This document shows, one piece after another, positions 7,735 to 14,624 of a stretch of 45,287 bases of DNA (its first letter is position 1; each line of letters begins with the position of its first letter). The DNA is from a virus. The notes beneath the pieces were generated by a model. It was not told the DNA's origin and searched no databases. It was given only the letters and a program-made list of their open reading frames with translations. Made by a program: the position numbers and the translations under genes. Location of the stretch: IMG/VR virus record IMGVR_UViG_3300030116_003579, positions 1-45,287 of that record. One strand, 5' to 3'.

Positions 7735-8553
7735 ATGGCAACTCTTACCTTTGATCCCTCAGCAGATGGTCCTTCTCCAGAACAGAAGGAAGCAGAAGCT
7801 CAAGCACTAGCCCAAGGCGAAAAGCTCGAAGAAGCTAGAGCTGCAGATGAAGCTGCTAAATGGGATAAGACTGATAAAGAAAATGAAAGTGCAGAACTTA
7901 TTGGTGGCAAATTCAAATCTCAAGAAGAATTATTAAAAGCTTATCAAGAGTTAGAAAAGTTACGCTCTAAAGAAAACACAGAAGAAACTTCTGAACCTGA
8001 AGAGACTACAGCTGAAGAAACACCTGAAACTCCTACAGAAGAAAATCCAATATTTTCTAAAGCTGCTGAAGAATATGCAGATGGTGGAAATATTTCTGAA
8101 GAATCTATTGAAGCTTTATCAAAAATGGATTCAAAAGATTTAATCAAATCTTATGTAGATTTTTATTCTAAATCACAACAGAAAGCAGAACTACAGCAAA
8201 CTCAAGTAAATGAGATAAAAAATATTGCTGGAGGAGAAGAAGGTTATAAAGAACTAACAACTTGGGCTTCTCAAAATTTAGAAAAAACTGAACTAGAACA
8301 ATTTAATACTATTGCTAATACTGGCAATTACACAGCAATTAAGTTTGCAGTTGAAGCATTAAATAGTAGGTTCAGAAATCAAGAAGGCTATGAAGCTCCT
8401 ATGGTTACAGGTAAAGCCGCATCTAGTAATGCCAAGCCTTATCGTAGCCAGGCAGAATTAGCCAGGGATATTGCAAATCCTCTATATAATTCCGACCCAG
8501 CATTTAGAAGTGATGTTGAGGAAAGATTATCACTAAGTACAGATTTACTTTAA
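7735..8553 (+). CDS. Capsid scaffolding protein (T7 gp9-like)
   Basis: The 272-residue, strongly acidic, Glu/Ala-rich protein with long helical stretches (about residues 15-160) lies between portal and capsid genes, as T7 gp9 does. Scaffolding proteins guide assembly of the procapsid and then leave. Marks include the Glu/Thr-rich low-complexity segment (TEETSEPEETTAEETPETPT, about residues 82-101), helices near 145-180, and a C-terminal region with PYRSQAELARDIANPLYNSD, a pattern seen in podovirus scaffolds where the capsid-binding end is C-terminal. The start ATG follows the previous stop by one base. Confidence 0.9.
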   Translation: MATLTFDPSADGPSPEQKEAEAQALAQGEKLEEARAADEAAKWDKTDKENESAELIGGKFKSQEELLKAYQELEKLRSKENTEETSEPEETTAEETPETPTEENPIFSKAAEEYADGGNISEESIEALSKMDSKDLIKSYVDFYSKSQQKAELQQTQVNEIKNIAGGEEGYKELTTWASQNLEKTELEQFNTIANTGNYTAIKFAVEALNSRFRNQEGYEAPMVTGKAASSNAKPYRSQAELARDIANPLYNSDPAFRSDVEERLSLSTDLL

Positions 8554-8557
8554 ACCA

Positions 8558-8614
8558 ATGCCAAAAGGAAAAGGAACGTATTCAAAACCAGGAAGACCAC
8601 CTAAGAAAAAATGA
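8558..8614 (+). CDS. 18-residue basic peptide, AT-hook-like
   Basis: A short ORF encodes MPKGKGTYSKPGRPPKKK. The GRP core flanked by Pro and Lys looks like an AT-hook minor-groove binding motif. Very similar short MPKGKGTYG...RGRPPKKK peptides occur, from memory, in other marine T7-like phages near the capsid gene, which suggests a real gene despite its size. It starts 4 bases after the scaffold stop and its end overlaps the hli start as ATGA. Confidence 0.65.
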   Translation: MPKGKGTYSKPGRPPKKK

Positions 8615-8799
8615 AAACTAAAGATTTAGAGAATCTTTTAAATTATTACCCTTACGAACCACCAATACAGGTGATAGAAAAGAAACCAATTATGACCCCA
8701 GAAGCAGAAAGATTTAATGGTTGGGCAGCAATGCTCGGCATAGTTGCAGCTCTAGGAGCTTACGCAACTACAGGACAAATTATTCCTGGAATATTTTAG
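8611..8799 (+). CDS. hli: High-light-inducible protein (Hli, chlorophyll-binding family)
   Basis: The 62-residue protein ends in one Hli-type transmembrane helix: PEAERFNGWAAMLGIVAALG (about residues 30-49), then AYATTGQIIPGIF. The E..N pair of the chlorophyll-binding helix is present; the residue after NG is Trp where many Hlis have Arg. Phage Hlis are thought to protect the host photosystem during infection. An internal ATG at 8692 would give a 35-residue form of typical minimal phage Hli size. The position between scaffold and capsid matches P-SSP7-type cyanophages, which also carry psbA there; psbA is missing here. Confidence 0.9.
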   Translation: MKTKDLENLLNYYPYEPPIQVIEKKPIMTPEAERFNGWAAMLGIVAALGAYATTGQIIPGIF

Positions 8800-8803
8800 A
8801 CAT

Positions 8804-8877
8804 AATCTTACGTTCATCCTTTTTAGGACGCATTTGTTTAGTCGGTGGAACGGACGCTAAACACTATTCTTAAGATT
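8804..8877 (+). ncRNA. Candidate glutamine-riboswitch-like RNA (glnA / Downstream-peptide topology)
   Basis: Four perfect helices can be drawn. P1 pairs CGTTC (8811-8815) with GAACG (8848-8852). P2 is a TCCT/AGGA hairpin (8817-8820 with 8825-8828, TTTT loop). A pseudoknot pairs GTTTAG (8836-8841) with CTAAAC (8857-8862). An outer helix pairs AATCTTA (8804-8810) with TAAGATT (8871-8877). The 5' block CGTTCATCC...GGACG and the 3' block GGAACG match my recollection of the glutamine riboswitch core, as does the crossing of P1 and P3. The internal loop usually written GGAAGUAGG is different here (CATTTGTTTAG), so ligand binding may be altered or lost. The outer helix ends directly at the ATG of the next ORF. 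Confidence 0.6.
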
Positions 8878-8931
8878 ATGCAAACTGTAAAACTCGTTTA
8901 TAGAGGTGTTGTATATTACATCTCACGTTAA
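8878..8931 (+). CDS. 17-residue YRG peptide downstream of the riboswitch-like RNA
   Basis: The ORF encodes MQTVKLVYRGVVYYISR. The KLxYRGxxY pattern is that of the N-terminus of DUF4278 proteins of cyanobacteria (the PirA-like family), which is often found in short ORFs behind glutamine riboswitches. That link is recalled and not checked. No Shine-Dalgarno sequence precedes the ATG, which abuts the outer helix of the RNA element. The stop codon (8929-8931) lies within the acceptor-like stem of the following tRNA-like structure. If translated, this would be a minimal riboswitch-controlled peptide. Confidence 0.55.
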   Translation: MQTVKLVYRGVVYYISR

Positions 8932-8969
8932 GTCTGGTGACATTTGGGAGGTTCGATTCCTCCCTTAAC
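8927..8969 (+). ncRNA. tRNA-like minihelix (acceptor stem plus T-arm, no anticodon arm)
   Basis: GTTAAG (8927-8932) pairs with CTTAAC (8964-8969). Stacked on it is a perfect T-stem GGAGG/CCTCC (8947-8951, 8959-8963) with a canonical seven-base T-loop TTCGATT. The two are joined by a 14-base single strand beginning TCTGG, reminiscent of the stem-less D-loop of tmRNA. There is no anticodon arm and no encoded CCA (the 3' side continues with A, then ATCA). The element overlaps the stop of the 17-codon ORF. It could act as an RNase P or RNase Z substrate, a tRNA mimic, or be the relic of a tRNA or tmRNA. Confidence 0.6.
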
Positions 8970-8980
8970 AATCAGCCCGA

Positions 8981-9064
8981 TCAGAGGCTTTGTATCTGAC
9001 AACCTTGCAAGGGAAAAAGTTAGGTCAACAAGATATAAATCAGTAGTAGGAGTAAGCCCTCTGA
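8981..9064 (+). ncRNA. Structured leader upstream of the capsid gene
   Basis: TCAGAGGCTT (8981-8990) pairs with AAG-C-CCTCTGA (9054-9064), ten pairs with one bulged C. It encloses about 63 bases that contain a self-complementary CCTTGCAAGG (9003-9012) and GTT...AAC. No ORF crosses it. It may be part of the capsid mRNA leader or a processed RNA. Confidence 0.4.
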
Positions 9065-9087
9065 GGAGGATAACTTTCGCTGAAAAG

Positions 9088-9112
9088 GATTAAGTCGTAA
9101 AGACCGTTAATC
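9088..9112 (+). promoter_or_regulatory. Hairpin in the capsid gene leader
   Basis: GATTAAGTC (9088-9096) pairs with GAC (9102-9104) and TTAATC (9107-9112), nine pairs with a two-base bulge, ending 20 bases before the capsid ATG. T7-type mRNAs carry RNase III-type hairpins in similar places. Here it could stabilise the capsid mRNA 5' end or set ribosome access. Confidence 0.45.
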
Positions 9113-9132
9113 AATCTTTCTCCTATTTAGAG

Positions 9133-10119
9133 ATGACAAATATAGCAAATCTCCATAGACCCAATGCGGTTAATGGAAACCAAAGTAATACCTACGCTAA
9201 TAAGTATGCGACAGCGTTAAAGCTGTTCTCTGGTGAGGTATTTACAGCATTTAATAGTGCTTCAATATTCCAGGGTCTTGTTAAGAGCTACACCCTAAGA
9301 GGTGGTAAGTCTAAGCAGTTCTTACTAACTGGAACATTAAGTGCTGGGTATCACACCCCTGGCACTCCAATACTAGGTGATACAGCATTGAAAGCTAATG
9401 AGAAGACAATCCTAATGGACGATCTCCTTGTAAGCTCTCAGTTCGTGTATGACTTAGATGAGGTTCTATCACAATATTCCACTAGATCTGAAATATCTAA
9501 GCAGATCGGTGAAGCTTTAGCAAAACACTACGATACTCGTATTGCTAAGGTTCTTGATATTGCTTCAAGAGAAGCTTCAGTAGTAACTGGTGAGCCTGGT
9601 GGCTTTGAAGTATCTATTGGTTCTGGAAACCAATTTAAAGCTCAGAAAATTGTTGATGGTTTATTTGAAGCCGCTGCAGTTTTAGACGAGCGTAATGCCC
9701 CTCAAGAGGGTCGTGTATGTGTATTAAGCCCAAGACAATACCTCGGCTTAATTGCAGCTGTAGACACAAATATCTTAAACAGAGAACTTGGTGCATCTCA
9801 AGGTGACATCAACTCTGGAAAAGGTTTATATAGCATTGCTGGTATCAAGCTTTATAAATCAAACAACCTTCCATTTATGGCTGCGTACAACACAGCGGTA
9901 ACTGGTGAGAACAACGACTATGCAGATGCAAACGCTACTTGCTGTGGTCTTGTGTTCCATCGTGAAGCTGCTGGTGTACTAACAGCTATTGGTCCTTCTA
10001 TTGAAACTACAAGTGGAGATTTCCATGTTCAATACCAAGGCGATTTGGTCGTAGGAAAGCTAGCTATGGGAGCATCTTCTTTAAGAGTTTCTGTTGCTGG
10101 TTCATTACAAGCACAATAA
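9133..10119 (+). CDS. Major capsid protein (T7 gp10-like)
   Basis: The 328-residue HK97-fold capsid protein has the marine T7-like pattern: SNTYANKYATALKLFSGEVF near the N-terminus, GGKSKQFLLTGTLSAGYHTPG, and ILMDDLLVSSQFVYDLDE around residues 94-111. The second half holds LSPRQYLGLIAAVDTNILNR and a C-terminus of strands (GVLTAIGPSIETTSGDFHVQ). Codon use is richer in C/G-ending codons than in its neighbours, as expected for the most highly expressed gene. It is preceded by a long structured leader and followed by a strong hairpin, so it can be expressed as its own unit. Confidence 0.96.
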   Translation: MTNIANLHRPNAVNGNQSNTYANKYATALKLFSGEVFTAFNSASIFQGLVKSYTLRGGKSKQFLLTGTLSAGYHTPGTPILGDTALKANEKTILMDDLLVSSQFVYDLDEVLSQYSTRSEISKQIGEALAKHYDTRIAKVLDIASREASVVTGEPGGFEVSIGSGNQFKAQKIVDGLFEAAAVLDERNAPQEGRVCVLSPRQYLGLIAAVDTNILNRELGASQGDINSGKGLYSIAGIKLYKSNNLPFMAAYNTAVTGENNDYADANATCCGLVFHREAAGVLTAIGPSIETTSGDFHVQYQGDLVVGKLAMGASSLRVSVAGSLQAQ

Positions 10120-10125
10120 TAAAAT

Positions 10126-10155
10126 GCCCTAGAGGATTTATATCCTCTTCGGGGC
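10126..10155 (+). terminator. Strong hairpin after the capsid gene (T7 T-phi-like position)
   Basis: GCCCT-AGAGGAT (10126-10137) pairs with ATCCTCT (10142-10148) and GGGGC (10151-10155) across small mismatches. It lies 6 bases after the capsid stop, where T7 has its late terminator. No U-run follows (TTACC), so it is more likely a partial terminator for the phage polymerase or an mRNA-end stabiliser than a Rho-independent host terminator. Confidence 0.6.
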
Positions 10156-10176
10156 TTACCATTCCCTAGAAAATAA

Positions 10177-10794
10177 ATGGCAACAACCTATAAGCTAACT
10201 AAATTAGCAGCCGTAAATATAATCCTATCCAACATTGGACAAGCACCTCTAACAAGTTTAACTACATCTAACCCTTTATCTTCTTTAGCAGAAGGAATGA
10301 TAGATGAAGTATCACATGCTTTGCAATCAGAAGGTTGGGTATTTAATACTGAACAAGATTATCCATTTACTCCTGACAATAATAAATTTATTGAAATTCC
10401 AGCTAACGTTTTATCCTTAGACTCTCCAGAATGGTCTAGTTTAGAGCCAATAATAAGGAAACCAGCTGGAGTTACAAATGCCAGGCTATATGATAAAAGA
10501 GATCATACTTACGAATTTGATACTAAACAGTATTTAAAAGTAATTTGGTATTTTGATTTTATTGATTTACCTGAAGTATTTAAACAATACATAACTATTA
10601 GAGCTGCAAACTTATTTGCTAATAGAGCTGTAGGTTCAAACGAAGTAGTTAAATATTCTGAAAAAGAAGAGGAAATTGCTAGAGCTGCAGTTATGGAATA
10701 TGAAACTCAACAAGGAGATTACAACATATTTAATGACTCAGCTGGAGGTAGAGAGTTCCAAACATATTTACCGTATAACGCTATCAAAAGATAA
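10177..10794 (+). CDS. Tail tubular protein A (T7 gp11-like)
   Basis: The 205-residue protein matches T7 gp11 family features: a start rich in LTKLAAVNIILSNIGQAPLTSL, a Glu-rich helix, WYFDFIDLPEVFKQYITIRAANLFANRAVGS (about residues 125-155), then an AAVMEYETQQGDYNIF helix. It forms the adaptor ring between portal and nozzle. It lies right after the capsid gene and two bases before the tube B start. Confidence 0.94.
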   Translation: MATTYKLTKLAAVNIILSNIGQAPLTSLTTSNPLSSLAEGMIDEVSHALQSEGWVFNTEQDYPFTPDNNKFIEIPANVLSLDSPEWSSLEPIIRKPAGVTNARLYDKRDHTYEFDTKQYLKVIWYFDFIDLPEVFKQYITIRAANLFANRAVGSNEVVKYSEKEEEIARAAVMEYETQQGDYNIFNDSAGGREFQTYLPYNAIKR

Positions 10795-10796
10795 TA

Positions 10797-13541
10797 ATGG
10801 CTGCAGTATCACAATCAATACCCAATCTACTAGGAGGGGTTAGTCAACAGCCTGATCCAATTAAATTACCTGGTCAAGTTAGAGAAGCTGTTAATGCTTA
10901 TCTTGATCCAACTTTCGGATGTAAGAAAAGACCACCAACAGAATTTGTTGGATTGTTAGCTAATAACATTCCTTCAGATGCTAAATGGTTTCCAATATTT
11001 AGAGACAATGACGAAAGATATATCATTGCAATTTACAAATCTGGAAGTCCAGCAACTATCCAGGTAAAAGCCTGGGATGCAAATACTGGTCAAACCAGAA
11101 CAGTTACAGTTAGTTCAAGTGCTCAAACATACTTAGACACAACTAACTTAAATAATTTAAAAACTCTATCTATTGCTGACTATACATTAATTTCTAACGC
11201 TGATAGAGACGTTAGTATGAACGCTGTTCAGCTAACCACTACTAAAGAAGAAGCATTAGTTGTTATTAATTCGATTGCTTATAACACCACTTACTCTATT
11301 GACTTAAATAGAGATGGTAATACTCAACAAACTAAAGTTTATCGGGCTGCAGAATTAGAGATAATTCCTGGATCTTATGAGATAGCTGATAATGGTGCAT
11401 GTTCTCAACATTCAGCTGGAGATCATACAGGTTCAGCAACAGGTAAATCAGGACTTCAATTTAGAATTACTAACCAATGTTCTGCTTATTATGATGAAGA
11501 ATCTAACTCTTACATTTCTAGATATAACGCTAGTGTAATTTTAAAAAATGGTGGTGTTGGATGGAGAGTAGGAGATACTGTAACTGCAACTCAAGGCGGT
11601 AAACAATTTACTATTCGAGTAAGTAAAGAAGCGTTTGAATATACCTATGCAAGTGATGGAATAGCGACATTTACAACCCCAAGTAATGCAAGCTCTGGAA
11701 CTCTACAGATCGGAGATATTATTACTAATTTAAAAAATGCTGTAAATAATATTTCTAATTACACTTGCGATAGTATTGGTAATGTTTTAAGGATTAAAAG
11801 ATCAGATACTAGAAGTTTCAACATTGCTGTTAGAGGTGGTACAACCAACCAGGCAATGACCGTTATAAAAGATACAGCTAATGATATTGCAGAATTACCT
11901 TTCCAATGTTTTCCTAATTTTATTTGCAAAGTAAAAAATACCCAGGATAGTACAGCTGATGATTATTACGTCATATTTGAACCTGACGCAGCTGGTATCC
12001 CTGGTGCTGGATCTTGGACAGAAACAATTAAGCCTGGAATAGAAACAGGTTTAAACTCTTCAACAATGCCACATGCTCTTATTAGGCAAGCTAATGGTAC
12101 GTTTACTTTAGATGCTTTAAATAGTTCTTCTGCTTTTGGTGGTTGGGCTAGTAAAGAAGTAGGAGATGAATTTAGTAACCCTAATCCTAGTTTTGTAGAT
12201 AAGGGTATTTCTAACATGTTCTTCTTTGCAAACCGTCTAGGATTCTTATGTGAAGATGCTGTAATTCTTAGTCAGCCTGGAGATTATTTTAATTTTTTCC
12301 AAACCTCTGCAATTACGGTTACTGATAGTGATCCAATAGATCTAACAGCATCTAGTACAAAGCCAGCTATTCTACAAGCTGCAATAGGTACTCCCAAAGG
12401 ACTAATCTTATTTGCTGAAAACTCTCAGTTTTTAATGGCTTCTCAAGAAGTTGCTTTTGGACCAGCTACAGTTAAATTAACTGAAATTGCTACCTATACT
12501 TACAAGTCAATAACTGAACCATTAAGTACTGGTGTTAGCGTCATGTTTGTTACTGAAGCTGATACTTATACAAAGATTTTAGAAATGGCAGCTGACTCTG
12601 TAGATAACAGACCTACAGTTTCAGATAATACCAGGATTATTCCAGAATATATTCCACCTGATTTAAAATGGGCTACTAACTCACCTAATAACAGTATGTT
12701 GTTTTGGGGTGATAATACTAATACAGTTTTTAGTTTTAAATTTTTTAATGCAGGGAATGAAAGACAATTAGCTGGTTGGAGTAAATGGACATTTCCAACT
12801 CAAGTTAGGATGATGGAATTTGATAATGATACGGCTTATATAGTTTCTTATGACGGAACAAATAGTACTCTTCAAAAAATGGAGTTACTAGATGATCCTG
12901 ATACAGCTCCTATCTCGACAAGTTTTAACACAAAATTTTTACCGAGATTGGATTTTATACATCCCAAAGCTTCTTTAACTACAAGTACAGTTGGCTCAAA
13001 TACAAAAATATATTTTCCTACTGGTGGCTATGTAAATGGAACAACACCTGTATTTATAATGACTAGTGGTGCTGATGCTGGATACTTTATTAGACCAACA
13101 ATACAAACTGATGGTGGTGGTAAATTTATATTGGTTCCTAGTTCATTAACTTCAGTTAATTATGTAATTGGGATGCAATATAGAATGACTGTTTCTTTGC
13201 CAGCATTTTATGTAGCAACTGAAGGTAAAGCTGATCGTATTGATAATCCAGTAGTAGAATTGTTGTATTTAGATCTTTATTATTCAGGTAGATATGAAGT
13301 AGAGATAGAGAAATTAGGATATACAAACTATACACATAACGTAGATATAGCTAGAGCTGGTTTATATTTAGCCAACGCTCCAGCATTAGAAGAAGTAGTT
13401 ACAAAAACAGTACCAATATTTTGCTTAGGTAGAGATGCCAAGGCAAGTATATATGCAGATGATCCTGTCCCTTCAGCTATAACCAGCTATTCCTGGCAAG
13501 GTCATTACAACAAACGAGACGTATTACAACTTAAAGGTTAA
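10797..13541 (+). CDS. Tail tubular protein B / nozzle (T7 gp12-like)
   Basis: The 914-residue protein begins SQSIPNLLGGVSQQPDPIKLPGQ, the hallmark N-terminus of T7 gp12-type nozzles, followed by a beta-rich body with the typical FFANRLGFLCEDAVILSQPGDYFNFF block (about residues 474-500) and ILQAAIGTPKGLILFAENSQFLM soon after. It forms the tail nozzle that carries the fibres. Size is slightly above T7 gp12 (794). It overlaps the next gene as TAATG. Confidence 0.95.
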   Translation: MAAVSQSIPNLLGGVSQQPDPIKLPGQVREAVNAYLDPTFGCKKRPPTEFVGLLANNIPSDAKWFPIFRDNDERYIIAIYKSGSPATIQVKAWDANTGQTRTVTVSSSAQTYLDTTNLNNLKTLSIADYTLISNADRDVSMNAVQLTTTKEEALVVINSIAYNTTYSIDLNRDGNTQQTKVYRAAELEIIPGSYEIADNGACSQHSAGDHTGSATGKSGLQFRITNQCSAYYDEESNSYISRYNASVILKNGGVGWRVGDTVTATQGGKQFTIRVSKEAFEYTYASDGIATFTTPSNASSGTLQIGDIITNLKNAVNNISNYTCDSIGNVLRIKRSDTRSFNIAVRGGTTNQAMTVIKDTANDIAELPFQCFPNFICKVKNTQDSTADDYYVIFEPDAAGIPGAGSWTETIKPGIETGLNSSTMPHALIRQANGTFTLDALNSSSAFGGWASKEVGDEFSNPNPSFVDKGISNMFFFANRLGFLCEDAVILSQPGDYFNFFQTSAITVTDSDPIDLTASSTKPAILQAAIGTPKGLILFAENSQFLMASQEVAFGPATVKLTEIATYTYKSITEPLSTGVSVMFVTEADTYTKILEMAADSVDNRPTVSDNTRIIPEYIPPDLKWATNSPNNSMLFWGDNTNTVFSFKFFNAGNERQLAGWSKWTFPTQVRMMEFDNDTAYIVSYDGTNSTLQKMELLDDPDTAPISTSFNTKFLPRLDFIHPKASLTTSTVGSNTKIYFPTGGYVNGTTPVFIMTSGADAGYFIRPTIQTDGGGKFILVPSSLTSVNYVIGMQYRMTVSLPAFYVATEGKADRIDNPVVELLYLDLYYSGRYEVEIEKLGYTNYTHNVDIARAGLYLANAPALEEVVTKTVPIFCLGRDAKASIYADDPVPSAITSYSWQGHYNKRDVLQLKG

Positions 13542-13996
13542 TGAAACCCTATTACCGTAAAGCTACGGTGAAGGATGCGATTTTGGTAGCTAATAATCTT
13601 CGTAAAGAAGACCGTATGGAAATGGAGGGGTTAGGTCATCATCCTTTATCCCTCTCTTTTATAGTTCAATTTTACAGTAACACAGTATCTTTCTTTGATG
13701 AGGATGGAAGTATTGCTGGTATAGGGGGAATCATCCCAGATACAAGAGAACATGTAGGACAAGTTTGGATGCTTTGTACTCCTATTGTCACTAGGAAACC
13801 CCATACATTTGTAAGACATCTAAAACGCTGGCTAAATGAACAGCACGAATATCGCCTCCTATGGAATATTGCAGATGCAAGAAACATTTTTCACCACAAA
13901 CTATTAAAAATACTTGGATTTAAAGGAATAAAAGTTGTCCATCCACCACCTTATGCACTCCCATATTATGAAATTGTAAAACTATGTGTTCAGTAG
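13541..13996 (+). CDS. Internal virion protein (gp13-like, GNAT fold)
   Basis: The 151-residue protein begins YYRKATVKDAILVANNLRKEDR and contains SIAGIGGIIPDTREHVGQVWML and HKLLKILGFKG, the layout of GNAT acetyltransferases (N-terminal helices, central strand, LxxLGF). In T7-like phages a small protein of this type sits between nozzle and internal core genes (T7 gp13 position) and acts in virion assembly. The classical acetyl-CoA P-loop (Q/RxxGxG/A) is not clear, so enzymatic activity is uncertain. It overlaps both neighbours. Confidence 0.8.
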   Translation: MKPYYRKATVKDAILVANNLRKEDRMEMEGLGHHPLSLSFIVQFYSNTVSFFDEDGSIAGIGGIIPDTREHVGQVWMLCTPIVTRKPHTFVRHLKRWLNEQHEYRLLWNIADARNIFHHKLLKILGFKGIKVVHPPPYALPYYEIVKLCVQ

Positions 13997-14622
13997 CAGC
14001 AGCGGGCGTAGCTGTTTCAGCGATTGGATCGGCTGCATCCATTTTTCAAGGTATGCAAAATATGCAACTTACCGTTGATATGGCTAAACAGCAGCAAGAT
14101 TTATCTTATAGACAAGCCCAGCAACAACAAAACTTTCAAAATCAGGCGATTGTGCAGAAACATATTGGAGATGTTAAAGCACAACAAGCAGCTCAATTTG
14201 CCGCAGAAAAAGCATATTTCTTCGGAGATCAAGCAGCAAACGCAGCCTTCGTATCACAACAAGAAAAATTAAAAGAAATACAAACAAAAGCAGCTTTTAA
14301 AGCTCAAGAAATATATGCAAAACAAATAGGTGGTAAAGGAAGACTTTTAGCGGAAGGAGGAACTGGACAATCTATTGGATTACTAGCTCTTAATGAAGAA
14401 AGATTGGCGGGATTTGCATTAGCAGAACAAAACGCTTCTCTTAGATCCGCAGAACAGGCAATGGGTAATTCTATGGAAGAAACCAGGCTTAAAGCTTTAT
14501 CAAATATAAATGTCATCGCTTCTAAAACTCCCACACCTGTAAGCACACCAACCCTAGCTCCTCAACCTATAGGTATAGGAAAAGATTTAGAACTAGGAAT
14601 ACCCTCTTATAATTGGGCTTGA
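13984..14622 (+). CDS. Internal virion protein (gp14-like)
   Basis: The 212-residue protein opens with a hydrophobic Ala/Gly-rich segment (AAAGVAVSAIGSAASIFQG, residues 4-22), then a long Gln/Ala-rich helical region (QQQDLSYRQAQQQQNFQNQ) and a glycine-rich GKGRLLAEGGTGQSIGLLAL segment. This is the typical layout of T7 gp14 homologues, which are ejected to form a channel in the outer membrane. It follows the gp13-like gene with an overlap and precedes the gp15-like gene. Confidence 0.9.
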   Translation: MCSVAAAGVAVSAIGSAASIFQGMQNMQLTVDMAKQQQDLSYRQAQQQQNFQNQAIVQKHIGDVKAQQAAQFAAEKAYFFGDQAANAAFVSQQEKLKEIQTKAAFKAQEIYAKQIGGKGRLLAEGGTGQSIGLLALNEERLAGFALAEQNASLRSAEQAMGNSMEETRLKALSNINVIASKTPTPVSTPTLAPQPIGIGKDLELGIPSYNWA

Positions 14623-14624
14623 TA

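Noticed and set aside
8927-8969. A complete tRNA gene
   Set aside because: Only acceptor and T-arm can be drawn; no D-stem and no anticodon arm, and no room for them.
9021-9040. AAGATATA in the capsid leader as the S element of a group I intron
   Set aside because: The matching R element and P7 pairing are absent, and there is no split gene around it.
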